A DNA stretch of 64,000 nt from Sediminicola sp037203765. Its GTDB lineage: Bacteria; Bacteroidota; Bacteroidia; Flavobacteriales; Flavobacteriaceae. Shown piece by piece: positions 1 through 9,433 of the stretch (position 1 is the first letter of the stretch; each line of letters starts with the position of its first letter). The notes below the pieces were generated by a model. It made no database searches, was not told the origin of the DNA, and was given only the letters and a program-made list of their open reading frames with translations. The translations under genes and the position numbers were made by a program. The DNA lies in contig NZ_JBBCAS010000003.1 in the NCBI RefSeq assembly GCF_037203765.1, positions 310,001-374,000 on the forward strand, read 5' to 3'.

Positions 1-2
1 TT

Positions 3-470
3 ACCGTCCGGGCAGACAACTTGGGTTCGGAGAATTTGTTTTCCGGTTCTGTGGTGAAAAAGGAGTTGAACTTAGGTTTTTTACAAGTGGAAGGGATTAC
101 CTATAGGGATGAAAACCACTATTATTTTTCTTCCGAAAGGTTTACCAGCAATAGTCCTATGATTACTTCGGAATCCCGGCTCTTTTCCTTTGATACATCC
201 GATAACGTTATTGTAGAACCAGCCCCTGTAGAAGATAAACATGGCCTACGCATATATAAAAGATTTGGCTCCAATGAACTGGAATACGATATTAATAGCG
301 AAATTTTGGGGAGGGCCATTTTTGATGGTAATGGGAGGAGAGTAAAATATATTTTGGGAAAGGATATTAGGGAAAATACCGTCAACCTGGCCACCCTGAG
401 TTCAGCCATCTATTATCTTACCTTTTATACGGACAAGGGGATCGTTTCGGCACCCTTTTGGATGAATTGA
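3..470 (+). CDS. C-terminal part of an unknown, probably secreted protein (5' cut by window)
   Basis: The reading frame is open from base 3 with no start inside the window, so this is the 3' part of a longer gene. The final 75 or so residues (from LRIYKRFG to the end) follow the pattern of the type A C-terminal sorting domain of the Bacteroidota type IX secretion system: a short strand, a hydrophobic strand, G-R-x-V, then YYLTFYTDKG near the terminus. The usual YPNP motif is replaced by YKRF, so the match is degenerate. Export is inferred only from this tail. The catalytic part, if any, lies outside the window. Confidence 0.6.
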   Translation, partial: TVRADNLGSENLFSGSVVKKELNLGFLQVEGITYRDENHYYFSSERFTSNSPMITSESRLFSFDTSDNVIVEPAPVEDKHGLRIYKRFGSNELEYDINSEILGRAIFDGNGRRVKYILGKDIRENTVNLATLSSAIYYLTFYTDKGIVSAPFWMN

Positions 471-562
471 AAAGAAAGCACCACACTATTATTTAAGAAA
501 CCCTTAACAAATCTACCCTTGTATTATAAGTAGTTTTGAGGAAACGTATAAATCGTAATCAA

Positions 563-1408
563 ATGAAAAAAATAGTACTAGTATTATTAGCTGTTGTTGC
601 CACATATTCAGTACAGGCGCAAATTGAGACTCCAGCTCCAAGTCCTGCTGCAAAAGTATGGCAGACTGTGGGATTAACAGAGGTAACCTTGGAATATTCC
701 AGACCATCCATGAGAGGAAGAACCGTCTTTGGAGATTTGGTTCCTTTTGACATGCTATGGCGTACTGGTGCCAATGCAAGGACAAAAATCACTTTTAGTG
801 ACGATGTAATGGTAGACGGACAGACCCTTAAGGCTGGTTCTTATGCCATATTCACTAAGCCCGGTGCAACTTCTTGGGAGGTATTTTTCTACACAGATAC
901 TCAAGGAGGAGGAACTCCAGCAACTTGGGATGAGTCCAAAGTAGCTGCAAAGACTACAGTAGAAGTATATAACATGGAAATGCCCATTGAAACATTTACC
1001 ATGACTTTCGATGATTTGACGAGCAATTCTGCTGTTTTGGGAATACTTTGGGAAAAGGTTTATGTAGGTGTTAAGTTTGAAGTTCCTACCGATGCCATGG
1101 TGATGAAGGATATAGAAAAAACAATGGCTGGTCCAGATGCTGGAGATTATTATGCCGCTGCTGTATATTTCTATAGTGAAGGAAAAGACATCGCAAAAGC
1201 AAAAGCTTGGATGGATAAGGCAATGGCCATGACCGCCAAACCGGCATTCTGGCAATTGAGACAACAATCATTGATCTTGGCCAAATCTGGGGACAAGAAA
1301 GGTGCTATTGAAGCCGCCAAAAAGTCTTTGGCCGGTGCAGAAGCTGCGGGGAATGCAGATTATATTAAAATGAACAAAGATTCCCTAAAAGAGTGGGGTG
1401 CAAAATAA
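563..1408 (+). CDS. DUF2911 family secreted protein
   Basis: This 281-residue protein begins with a cleavable signal peptide (MKKIVLVLLAVVATYSVQAQ). It is followed by a DUF2911 domain (about residues 30-170) with the recognisable RPSMRGRTVFG and LWRTGANARTKI segments. The last 90 residues are alanine- and lysine-rich helices resembling tetratricopeptide repeats. The frame could be read from a TTG at 536, but the ATG at 563 starts the signal peptide directly and is preferred. DUF2911 is common and uncharacterised in Bacteroidota, so no biochemical role is assigned. It is a single-gene unit followed by a strong hairpin terminator. Confidence 0.85.
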   Translation: MKKIVLVLLAVVATYSVQAQIETPAPSPAAKVWQTVGLTEVTLEYSRPSMRGRTVFGDLVPFDMLWRTGANARTKITFSDDVMVDGQTLKAGSYAIFTKPGATSWEVFFYTDTQGGGTPATWDESKVAAKTTVEVYNMEMPIETFTMTFDDLTSNSAVLGILWEKVYVGVKFEVPTDAMVMKDIEKTMAGPDAGDYYAAAVYFYSEGKDIAKAKAWMDKAMAMTAKPAFWQLRQQSLILAKSGDKKGAIEAAKKSLAGAEAAGNADYIKMNKDSLKEWGAK

Positions 1409-1430
1409 ATGGAACCCCTAAAAAATACCA

Positions 1431-1464
1431 AAAAGCCCAACTGTACTGCAGTTGGGTTTTTTTT
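1431..1464 (+). terminator. Rho-independent terminator after the DUF2911 gene
   Basis: An 8-bp perfect stem (CCCAACTG at 1436-1443, CAGTTGGG at 1449-1456) with a 5-base loop is followed by eight T residues. A run of A before the stem lets it act also on the minus strand, where galK transcription arrives from the right. Confidence 0.9.
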
Positions 1465-1555
1465 ATGTACCAAATAAAGAATATGGATTCCTTAAATAGG
1501 AGGTAACAGTTGGGTGGCATTTTGTCTGGATTACCTTTTTGATCCAATGAACATT

Positions 1556-2716
1556 TTATGTGGAAAGCAATTCTAAACTATTCCCTATCTGGACAGGGTA
1601 ATGGATAGCGGTTATACCTGTTTTGGCCTTATAGGCTGTAATAATTTCCTTTATGGCCTTCGCTGCAAGTTCCTTTTTGATCAGATTGATGGTACAACCG
1701 CCAAAACCGCCTCCCATCATTCTAGATCCGATTACGCCCAACTGTTGTACGGCAATATTCACCAAGAAATCCAATTCTTTTGTACTAACGTCATAGTCTG
1801 TGGATAGCGATGAGTGGCCTTCCCATAGGAGGGTTCCCACACCTATTGCATCTCCTTCCTTCAGGGCTTTGGCCATTTTTAGGACACGATCATTTTCTTG
1901 GATAACATGAAAGGCCCTCCTGTAATCTATCTTCGAGATAGTACCTTCTATGCTCTTCAGATCCTCTAAGGAAGCGGCCCTTAATGATGTTATGTTCTTG
2001 TTGCGTTCCTTTAGTCTATCTAAGACGGCTTCGCATGATTTTCTGCGTAAATTATATTCGGAATCCACGGCCAATTCATGTTTCACGTTGGAATTGATCA
2101 ATATCCATTGATACCCTTTTAATTTGATGGGAATATATTCAAAGCTTAGATCTTGGCAATCCAAGAATAGGGCGTGGGATTTTTTACCGAACAATACCGC
2201 ATATTGGTCCATCAAACCGCAGTTCAAACCTATACGGTGTTCTGCTGCTTGCGCAATAAGGGCTATTTCTGATCTGGGGATATTTAAATTGAAGGTCACA
2301 GAAACGGCATAGGTAAAGCCGCAGCAAAGTGCAGCCGAAGAGGATAGGCCAAAACCGATGGGAATATCACCCCCAAATACACAGTCCAACCCCTGAACGG
2401 GATATTTTCTTTCCAACAAGATTCCCCATATTGCCTGGAAATAATTTCCCCATGGAGATTCAAATTTACCCGGCGTACCATCTACGGATAGCGTGATTTT
2501 TTCTGGCTGACTTAAAAAAGCTTCAATCTGAAGGGATTTGGTGTTATTTTTTTGAATGGCAAAGTAGATCGATTTTTCTATGCTAGCCGGCAATACATAA
2601 CCTAAATTATAATCGGTATGCTCCCCAATAATGTTGATCCTGCCAGGGGCTTTCACCATGATGGGATGGCGACCGTAATGTTCTTTAAAGTATGCCGCTA
2701 CTATTCCTTGTGTCAT
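1556..2716 (-). CDS. galK: Galactokinase
   Basis: This GHMP-superfamily kinase phosphorylates galactose at C1 with ATP, the first step of the Leloir pathway, in the cytoplasm. At 386 residues it has the normal family length. The galactokinase signature GRINIIGEHTDY is at residues 25-36, the ATP-binding loop PIGFGLSSSAAL at 119-130, and the third GHMP motif (GSRMMGGGFGGC) near the C terminus. It lies 162 bp downstream of a sodium/solute symporter on the same strand, which suggests sugar uptake and activation as one unit. The galT and galE partners are not in the window. Confidence 0.95.
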   Translation of the reverse strand: MTQGIVAAYFKEHYGRHPIMVKAPGRINIIGEHTDYNLGYVLPASIEKSIYFAIQKNNTKSLQIEAFLSQPEKITLSVDGTPGKFESPWGNYFQAIWGILLERKYPVQGLDCVFGGDIPIGFGLSSSAALCCGFTYAVSVTFNLNIPRSEIALIAQAAEHRIGLNCGLMDQYAVLFGKKSHALFLDCQDLSFEYIPIKLKGYQWILINSNVKHELAVDSEYNLRRKSCEAVLDRLKERNKNITSLRAASLEDLKSIEGTISKIDYRRAFHVIQENDRVLKMAKALKEGDAIGVGTLLWEGHSSLSTDYDVSTKELDFLVNIAVQQLGVIGSRMMGGGFGGCTINLIKKELAAKAIKEIITAYKAKTGITAIHYPVQIGNSLELLST

Positions 2717-2751
2717 CTAAAAATAAAATATAAAAACAATGGAAGGTGTAC

Positions 2752-2782
2752 CTTACTGATGAGGATACCTCCTGCCAGTAAG
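2752..2782. other. Composite hairpin between symporter gene and galK
   Basis: CTTACTG (2752-2758) pairs with CAGTAAG (2776-2782), and inside it AGGA pairs with TCCT. It sits in the 162-bp gap between the symporter stop and the galK start. No T-run follows on the minus strand, so it is not a standard terminator. It could be a processing or attenuation element. This is inference from pairing only. Confidence 0.4.
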
Positions 2783-2878
2783 CTATAACGTTCTATCCCT
2801 ACTTACAGTGCATTAGGGGTCATGGTTTTAACAAAAGATATGTTGTACTAAAAAATCTTATTCCTCGTGAACCGGTAT

Positions 2879-4594
2879 TTATAAGTCTTCAGGCTTGATG
2901 GGCGGATTTTTGAGCAACCTATCAAATCCTTCCAGGATATGGGCGAGAAGAATGACCAGGGCACAACCAAAAGCATTTAACCAAAGGTAGGACATCCAAT
3001 CGTATTTAAATCCTATGATCACTATTATCTGTGTGATAATGGCCGCAACAAAAACACCATTCCCTTTAATAAATTTAAAGAAGAATGCAATGAGGAAGAT
3101 ACCCAATACATTTCCATAGAATATAGAGCCAATAATATTCACCAATTGGATAAGATTATCAAATAAATTTGCCACGCAGGCAATCAAAATAGCTACGATT
3201 CCCCATAATAGGGTGAACAACTTGGATACCTTCACGTAATGCTCTTCCGTAAGTCCGGCCGTCTTGTACCGCTTGTAAAGATCCAGTGCGGTTATGGTTC
3301 CCAAGGCATTCAGCTCCGAAGCAGTGGAGGACATGGCAGCAGATAATATTACGGCCAACAATAGTCCCACAAGTCCCTTGGGGAGGTAATTTAAGATAAA
3401 ATGTATAAATACATAATCCTTGTCATTGGTTTCAATGGCACCATCTGCTTTTTGGATCATGGCTTTGGCGGCGTCCCTGTTATATCTTTCTTTTTTATTG
3501 ATGGAAATAATATCCTGCTTAGCATCTTCAGTGGCACCGTACTCCTTAAGGTCCAAGGCTGCTGAATACCTATTTTGGGCCATTTTCTTTTCTATTTCCA
3601 ACTCCAAATGGCCTTCCTCCAAGATTTCATAGTCTTTTGCCAAGGGAGATTGCATTACGGCATTGGTTGCAGCGGGATTGAAATTCAAAGGAGATGGGTT
3701 GTATTGGTAAAAAACAAAAACCATCACCCCGACCAAGAGGATAAAGAATTGCATGGGTATTTTTAAGATCCCATTGAAAATTAATCCCAATTGGCTTTCC
3801 CTGATTGATTTCCCGGATAGATAACGCTGTACCTGACTCTGATCCGTGCCGAAATATGCTAGGGCCAAGAACAATCCACCGGTAATACCGCTCCAAAAAG
3901 TATATCTGGTATCCGTATCGAATTCAAAATTCAGGATGTCCAATTTATTGCTGGCACCTGCAATTTTCAGGGCCTTACTAAAATTAATATCGTTGGGTAA
4001 GTACCCCAGGATAAAAAAGAAGGCAATGAACATTCCTGTCATGATAATGAACATTTGCTGCTTTTGAGTGACACTGACAGCTTTTGTTCCACCGGAAACG
4101 GTGTAGATGATCACCAAAATTCCAATGATGATATTCAAGGTCCTTAAATCCCATCCGAGAACTGCCGATAATATAATGGAAGGGGCATAAATGGTAATTC
4201 CAGCGGATAAACCGCGTTGAATCAGGAAAAGGAAGGCTGTTAGGGTCCGCGTCTTTAAGTCGAACCGGTTCTCCAAAAGCTCATATGCGGTATATACCTT
4301 TAATCTATGATAAATGGGGATGAAAACAATACAGATGATGATCATCGCCAATGGAAGTCCAAAATAGAATTGGACGAATCCCATACCGTCGTGGAATGCC
4401 TGTCCGGGCGTGGATAAAAAAGTAATGGCACTTGCCTGGGTTGCCATTACGGAAAGGCCGATAGTCCACCATTTTGCCTCGCTTCCTCCTAAAACATAGT
4501 CATTGACACTTTTGCTGCCCCTTGTTTTCCACACCCCATAACCTACAATAAATAATAAGGTTCCTATCAGGATACTCCAGTCTAATGTTCCCAT
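2879..4594 (-). CDS. Sodium:solute symporter (SSS family)
   Basis: This 571-residue integral membrane protein has about 13-14 hydrophobic segments of the SSS/SGLT fold, couples solute uptake to sodium and sits in the inner membrane. The N-terminal segment (WSILIGTLLFIVGYGVW, then VNDYVLGGSEAKWW and the ATQASAITFLSTPG sodium-site region) is typical. A charged insertion at about residues 325-390, rich in Lys, Glu and Asp, forms a long hydrophilic loop. The substrate is not determinable from sequence. Proximity to galK favours a hexose, whereas the upstream PIG-L deacetylase favours an amino-sugar or glycoside. Its ATG follows the stop of a 33-codon ORF by one base, implying translational coupling. 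Confidence 0.88.
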   Translation of the reverse strand: MGTLDWSILIGTLLFIVGYGVWKTRGSKSVNDYVLGGSEAKWWTIGLSVMATQASAITFLSTPGQAFHDGMGFVQFYFGLPLAMIIICIVFIPIYHRLKVYTAYELLENRFDLKTRTLTAFLFLIQRGLSAGITIYAPSIILSAVLGWDLRTLNIIIGILVIIYTVSGGTKAVSVTQKQQMFIIMTGMFIAFFFILGYLPNDINFSKALKIAGASNKLDILNFEFDTDTRYTFWSGITGGLFLALAYFGTDQSQVQRYLSGKSIRESQLGLIFNGILKIPMQFFILLVGVMVFVFYQYNPSPLNFNPAATNAVMQSPLAKDYEILEEGHLELEIEKKMAQNRYSAALDLKEYGATEDAKQDIISINKKERYNRDAAKAMIQKADGAIETNDKDYVFIHFILNYLPKGLVGLLLAVILSAAMSSTASELNALGTITALDLYKRYKTAGLTEEHYVKVSKLFTLLWGIVAILIACVANLFDNLIQLVNIIGSIFYGNVLGIFLIAFFFKFIKGNGVFVAAIITQIIVIIGFKYDWMSYLWLNAFGCALVILLAHILEGFDRLLKNPPIKPEDL

Positions 4595-4595
4595 A

Positions 4596-4697
4596 TTACT
4601 TATTCAATGTCATTATAAAGTAAAAAATAACGATATAGATTACGTTTAAAATAATGACCGCGGTATATTCTTTTTTCCAATCAAATTTATCTTGCAT
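4596..4697 (-). CDS. 33-residue single-pass membrane peptide coupled to the SSS symporter
   Basis: This ORF is too short for routine gene calling. It encodes 33 residues: a charged N terminus (MQDKFDWKKEY), one continuous hydrophobic helix of about 18 residues, and a short C-terminal tail ending TLNK. Its ATG lies two bases after the stop of the PIG-L gene, and its TAA is one base before the symporter ATG, so all three genes are tightly coupled. Several SSS transporters are known to need small membrane partners (for example the DUF4212 and DUF997 types), and an analogous role is inferred here. I do not recognise a named family. Confidence 0.7.
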   Translation of the reverse strand: MQDKFDWKKEYTAVIILNVIYIVIFYFIMTLNK

Positions 4698-4699
4698 GG

Positions 4700-7234
4700 T
4701 TAGTTTTTTGGCGTGTTATCCAGGTTGCTATTAGTTTTGCCTAAAGATAACATATTTGCGAATAGTTTATAGGCGCCGGCAACACCTTCCGGTAATTCCC
4801 TAAAGAAGCTCAAACCGGTGTATATATAATTACCTTTTCCATATGGTGCCACCAAAAGGCTTCCCTGGGTAGCGGACTCCCCTTTGTCGTGCATGGATAG
4901 AATAGGGGTGAACTCCTTGCCCCATTCGTTTGGAAAATACAATCCCCTTTCTTGAACCCATCCCTTGAAATCATTTTCGGTGATCTGGTTCGGGACATTG
5001 ACCAAGGGATGGTTATTTGCCAATATGGTCACCGGAGAATTTTCATCGGTCACGCGATCCCTGGAAACGGTAAGGGGGTAGGGGGCGAGATTAGGGAAAT
5101 CCAGACCACTTCTTCCAGAGGTATTGTACTGGATTATAAGATTCCCACCATTTTTTACATAGTCCAGCAAATATCTTTGCTTAAACCTCAGGGCATCCAC
5201 AACGTTATAGGCCCTTATCCCAACAACAATTGCATCATAATTGGCCAATGTACCTTCCTGAACCTCATTCAGATCAATGGGAAACACCTTGTAACCGATC
5301 TGTTCCAAGCTTTTTGGTACATCATCACCTGCTCCCATGATGTAACCTATATTTTCTCCTGCCTTTTGGATATTAAGGCGGACTGCTTTTATGGAGGCTG
5401 GCAATAATACGGATTGCCTTGGAATATGATCGTAATTGATGATTACCAATTCTTGGGAGTATACCTTTTTGTCTATGGTCACTTTGGGAGTTATTTCCCC
5501 CTCACTTTCTTTATTTGGAGGTGTTACTTTAAAGTGTACCGTGTTTTCATCACCTTTCTGAGCAATGGAGAAATCAATTTCAGAGGGGGTCACTTTCCAA
5601 CTTGGCGGAACGGACAATGAAATCTTTCCGGCAACATTATCTCTCCCAGCCCTGATCTGAACTGGAATATCCTTGGAATTTGAGTCAGAGAATATGATGA
5701 CCTTATCATTTATTCTGGCAGTAATTTCCGGTAATACTTCAAAGGGTTCATAAAGTTCTCCCTTGTCCGGTTTTGAATAATGATGGACCACTGGTCTTTT
5801 AAGGGCTATGGGCGTACCTTCAATTGCCATATGGAAGGTTGCCATAAATGGAATTGGGGTTTCTGCTCTTCCAATAAGTTCTTGGTCATCTACGGTATAC
5901 ATTCCCAGACTACCTTTTTTGGCAAGCCAATAGGGACTGGTATAATTGGTGTTCTCAGGGATTTTAAAATCTATTTTAAAGTTCTCCTTGATATTGGTTT
6001 TTAAGGGTATGTTTGTTGAAAGCGATGTTGCATTCCCCGTGATCGAAACACTGTTCAACTTAAGATCTGCCTTACTGCGTTTCAATGCTTCCACATCAAT
6101 GGTAATCTTGCTTCCGGGAACTGCATCGGTCTCTTCGGAGGAAGCTTCCAGATAGAGTCCTAGGACATTGGCAATGACTTCCTCCAATTCTAAGGTTTTG
6201 ATAGCCTTCCAATGCTCATCCGAAATATTCTGGAGTAGCTTGTAGGCCGCTAACAATTGCGGTAGGTGTTGGGAGGGGTCTTTGAAATTGAAGTTGTTTT
6301 CTACCCCATACAATAGTTCTCCAATGGCTTTTCCCCCTTTCACCCTGGACCAAGAGGTGTCTATGCCATCAAATATATTGTCCTTATTTTTGGGCAAGTC
6401 CCCTTTGAGCAGTTCAATATATTCATTTTCACTACCTCTACTTGAAACACGACCAAATCCTTGACATAAATGCTGACTGCTGGCCATAGAGGCAATCTCA
6501 TTATTGGAAAGGCCCATCAAAGGGTAATAAACACCTACATCCAACGAAAGCATCTTGGACTTATCTGCATTTCTAAAATTCTCTTCACTGCCATAAAACC
6601 ACCAGCTGGTATTGAAGAACAATCGTTTCGGTTGCCAGGTATCTGTTAGGGATAATTGCGATGCATAGGCACTCTGGTCACTGGCAAGATCAAACGCCTC
6701 TACACTCAGCATGGCTGATGAGGTATGGTGGCCATGCGTGGAGCCGGGAGACCTATGGTCGAACCGATTGATGATCACATCTGGTTTAAGAGTCCTTATG
6801 GCCCAAACAACATCGCCCAATACAGCCTTTTTGTTCCATATTTCCAAGGTTTCATCCGGATGTTTGGAGTAACCAAAATCGTTGGCCCTTGTGAAAAATT
6901 GCTCACCTCCATCTATTCTGCGGGCGGCCAATAATTCTTCTGTTCTGAGCACCCCCAATAATTCCCTCAACTCGGTTCCTATAAGATTTTGCCCTCCATC
7001 ACCACGGGTCATGGACAAATAGGCCGTTCTGGCCTTGACCTCGTTGGATAGGTATGAAATAAGCCTTGTGTTTTCATCATCTGGATGGGCTGCGATATAT
7101 AGGGCAGTACCCAAAAAATTTAACTTTTGGACCGAATGGTAAATATCGGATGTGGAGCTTTTTTTTGGCAGTTGGGCTATGAGCAGATTGGTGGAAAAGA
7201 TGATCCCAAAACAAAATACCAGAAAATGGCGCAT
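4700..7234 (-). CDS. Large PIG-L (LmbE-like) family deacetylase with C-terminal extension
   Basis: The start at 7234 is chosen because it opens a signal peptide (MRHFLVFCFGIIFSTNLLIAQ). An earlier in-frame start at 7282 would add 16 residues in front of it. The 844-residue product has the PIG-L zinc motif AHPDDE at residues 49-54 and further metal-site histidines in the HGHH segment near residue 170. PIG-L enzymes remove acetyl groups from N-acetylglucosamine-type sugars. Beyond residue 300 come beta-rich domains and a C-terminal glutamine-amidotransferase-like fold (YDAIVVGIRAYN region). It is exported and probably periplasmic. The first gene of a three-gene unit with the 33-residue peptide and symporter, it may release a transported sugar. 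Confidence 0.85.
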   Translation of the reverse strand: MRHFLVFCFGIIFSTNLLIAQLPKKSSTSDIYHSVQKLNFLGTALYIAAHPDDENTRLISYLSNEVKARTAYLSMTRGDGGQNLIGTELRELLGVLRTEELLAARRIDGGEQFFTRANDFGYSKHPDETLEIWNKKAVLGDVVWAIRTLKPDVIINRFDHRSPGSTHGHHTSSAMLSVEAFDLASDQSAYASQLSLTDTWQPKRLFFNTSWWFYGSEENFRNADKSKMLSLDVGVYYPLMGLSNNEIASMASSQHLCQGFGRVSSRGSENEYIELLKGDLPKNKDNIFDGIDTSWSRVKGGKAIGELLYGVENNFNFKDPSQHLPQLLAAYKLLQNISDEHWKAIKTLELEEVIANVLGLYLEASSEETDAVPGSKITIDVEALKRSKADLKLNSVSITGNATSLSTNIPLKTNIKENFKIDFKIPENTNYTSPYWLAKKGSLGMYTVDDQELIGRAETPIPFMATFHMAIEGTPIALKRPVVHHYSKPDKGELYEPFEVLPEITARINDKVIIFSDSNSKDIPVQIRAGRDNVAGKISLSVPPSWKVTPSEIDFSIAQKGDENTVHFKVTPPNKESEGEITPKVTIDKKVYSQELVIINYDHIPRQSVLLPASIKAVRLNIQKAGENIGYIMGAGDDVPKSLEQIGYKVFPIDLNEVQEGTLANYDAIVVGIRAYNVVDALRFKQRYLLDYVKNGGNLIIQYNTSGRSGLDFPNLAPYPLTVSRDRVTDENSPVTILANNHPLVNVPNQITENDFKGWVQERGLYFPNEWGKEFTPILSMHDKGESATQGSLLVAPYGKGNYIYTGLSFFRELPEGVAGAYKLFANMLSLGKTNSNLDNTPKN

Positions 7235-7312
7235 ACGGAAGATTTTTAGTTGGCTTTCAAATATAGAAAGATTAACAACCAACCTCCATTTTTTAGAACT
7301 TCTTTAACAAGA

Positions 7313-7855
7313 CTATAGTATTCCACTGCCATCCTCATCCAAGTGCACCTGTTTCTCAATAAGGACCACTCCTTTTTGCAGTAATAGATTATTGGGGTAG
7401 GTAAGCTGTTCCCCTTGGTCGTTCATCAGGTGAAAATAAAATGCCTTAATATCCAATATCACGGCCTCATCGGGGAAGTCCTTATCCAAAATTCGAATTC
7501 TGTCACCAATTTTGAATGGAAAGGAGAAAAACAGAATGACCCCTGCCGTAATATTGCTCAAAATGGACCAGTTGGCAAATAAAGCGACACCCAGTACCGC
7601 GAAAACAGAGGAAAATACGACACCTAATTCCTCTACATTGACACCCCATATAAAAATTAGTACACCAAGTCCTAACATGGTATGGCCTACGGAAACATAT
7701 TTTATGACCAACCTTGTCCTGGCCTCATGGATATCTCCCAGTTTCCCGACTTTTCTTATCGCTTTGGTACTGGCAATTCTAGAAATGAGCAAAACCAAGA
7801 TACAAATAGTGGTACCCAGTAATTCCCTTTTGTATATATAAAAAAACTCCTCCAT
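7313..7855 (-). CDS. Small mechanosensitive channel (MscS family)
   Basis: The 180-residue protein has three hydrophobic helices in its first 110 residues, followed by the MscS beta domain with the hallmark segment FPFKIGDRIRILD and the downstream VILDIKAFYFHLMNDQGE. It is shorter than E. coli MscS (286 residues) and lacks most of the C-terminal alpha-beta domain. A pressure-relief or ion channel role in the inner membrane follows from the family. Its ATG overlaps the upstream lipoprotein stop by one base (TAATG), so the two are translationally coupled. Confidence 0.85.
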   Translation of the reverse strand: MEEFFYIYKRELLGTTICILVLLISRIASTKAIRKVGKLGDIHEARTRLVIKYVSVGHTMLGLGVLIFIWGVNVEELGVVFSSVFAVLGVALFANWSILSNITAGVILFFSFPFKIGDRIRILDKDFPDEAVILDIKAFYFHLMNDQGEQLTYPNNLLLQKGVVLIEKQVHLDEDGSGIL

Positions 7856-8805
7856 TATCTTAAACCTAAACTATCGCGCAAAAATAGGTCACTGTTGTGA
7901 TTTTCTTGCCAATAAGGTGTGTTTAATGTTTTTATTTTTGTGGCGCGTGTCGTAAGTTGCTTTGCCCCAGGGCCAAAGCCACTAGGTGCCGTTTCCGACC
8001 AATTTTCAATGGTATAGGGAAAATGGGAGCTGAAGTTGATTTCCAAGGTCCTATCCAGTTCGGGATAGGAAATGATATAATTGTTCATGGTTCCTTTGTT
8101 GGTGAGAGTTGCCGATGCTTCATAGGCCCTTAATTCCTTATGGTTTAACCGCACATATTCCAAGGAAGGAATAATTTGGATGGTACCTGTAGGGAGGCTA
8201 TTTGGATCAACCCTGATCTTGTTCCATAATTCATCCTCCAAAAGGGCCTTTTCCAATTGGAATTCTTGATCTGCCTCACTTTCAAAATAGGAATGGGACA
8301 TAATGTCAAATTTCTCCCTATTGTTCAATTGGGCATATACATGACCGCACCATTCCTGCACGCTATTGGAAATTTTGATGGCATGGCCATTATCATGTAC
8401 GGGGTAGAAGGTACTCGTCATGATAGAGTAGGGGTAAATTCCCGTCAAAAACTTTTTGGTAGTATTTAATTTTAGCACTGGGATATTACTTGAAGCCGTC
8501 CTGTCTGCCTTTACTTGTTTATCCGCTAAAAATGGCTCCGTCACATAGATCAGCACAGCCTCACCACCTCTCATTTCCCCATACCTGGCCTGCTCCAATG
8601 TATATGAAGTAATCTCTGCCGTTCCCGAATACCAATAATCTTTAAAAGCTTGGGATAGTTCTTTTCTGGGAGCAACCCTATCTTGGACGCTGCTTTCTTT
8701 TGGTGATGTTTCCTCGGTCTTTGCTACTTTTCTACAAGACATAAAGGAGAGGGTCAGCAGAACAATACATAGGAAATGCTTTCTAAAAAGTAAAGGAAGT
8801 TTCAT
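7855..8805 (-). CDS. Lipoprotein of unknown function next to maf
   Basis: The 316-residue product starts with a lipoprotein signal peptide, the lipobox ending at SFMSC near residue 24. The rest is a soluble, mostly beta domain with the motif YWYSGTAEITSYTLEQARYG early and a Trp/Cys segment (VQEWCGHVYAQL) in the middle. I recognise it as a protein widely conserved in flavobacteria but without known function. Databases sometimes label such proteins as septum formation inhibitor because maf is adjacent, and nothing in this sequence supports that. It is coupled to the following MscS gene. Confidence 0.75.
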   Translation of the reverse strand: MKLPLLFRKHFLCIVLLTLSFMSCRKVAKTEETSPKESSVQDRVAPRKELSQAFKDYWYSGTAEITSYTLEQARYGEMRGGEAVLIYVTEPFLADKQVKADRTASSNIPVLKLNTTKKFLTGIYPYSIMTSTFYPVHDNGHAIKISNSVQEWCGHVYAQLNNREKFDIMSHSYFESEADQEFQLEKALLEDELWNKIRVDPNSLPTGTIQIIPSLEYVRLNHKELRAYEASATLTNKGTMNNYIISYPELDRTLEINFSSHFPYTIENWSETAPSGFGPGAKQLTTRATKIKTLNTPYWQENHNSDLFLRDSLGLR

Positions 8806-8840
8806 AGTGTGGTGTTTTTCTCAAAATTACCCAAAATCAC

Positions 8841-9428
8841 CTAGGTGGCCATATCCATTAACGTTTTGTAAACGATGTGGGTGGGTAGTCCAACCACATT
8901 GGCATAGGAGCCTTCAATTTTTTCTATCCCAATAAGTCCTATCCATTCCTGTATTCCATAGCCCCCCGCCTTATCAAAGGGTCTGTAGTTTTCTATGTAG
9001 TACCAAATTTCATCATCCGAGAGTGGTTTGAATTTCACTTTGGTGCTGTGGTGCTCCGTTTTTTGCGTTGTGGTCGTAGTGAAACTGACAGAGGTGATCA
9101 CCTCGTGCCAATCGTTGGAAAGGGTCTTGATCATCTTGTAGGCCTCTTGTGCATCCTCAGGTTTTGCCAAGGAAATAGCATTGTGCCATACCACGGTATC
9201 AGAGGTGATCAAAATTTCATTTTCTTTTAGCTCGTTTTTCAAGGGAGAGGCTTTTAATGCCGCCAAGTAGTCTGAAATTTCCGATCCCTTCAAATGACCG
9301 GGGTATACCTCTTCTACAGGCTTCAGCCGTATCTCAAAATCCAATCCCAGTTCCTTGAAAAACTGTTGACGTCTTGGAGAGCCGGAAGCCAAAATGATTT
9401 TGAAATTAATTAATTGTTCTTTCAACAT
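8841..9428 (-). CDS. maf: Maf family nucleoside triphosphate pyrophosphatase
   Basis: The 195-residue protein carries the Maf N-terminal motif LASGSPRRQQF (about residues 14-24), the ITSDTVV segment and the FDKAGGYGIQ segment near residue 155. Maf proteins hydrolyse dTTP, UTP or modified nucleotides to monophosphates, removing non-canonical bases. The length and all conserved blocks are normal. It is transcribed with kdsC-like and DUF2520 genes upstream. Confidence 0.93.
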   Translation of the reverse strand: MLKEQLINFKIILASGSPRRQQFFKELGLDFEIRLKPVEEVYPGHLKGSEISDYLAALKASPLKNELKENEILITSDTVVWHNAISLAKPEDAQEAYKMIKTLSNDWHEVITSVSFTTTTTQKTEHHSTKVKFKPLSDDEIWYYIENYRPFDKAGGYGIQEWIGLIGIEKIEGSYANVVGLPTHIVYKTLMDMAT

Positions 9429-9433
9429 AAAGG

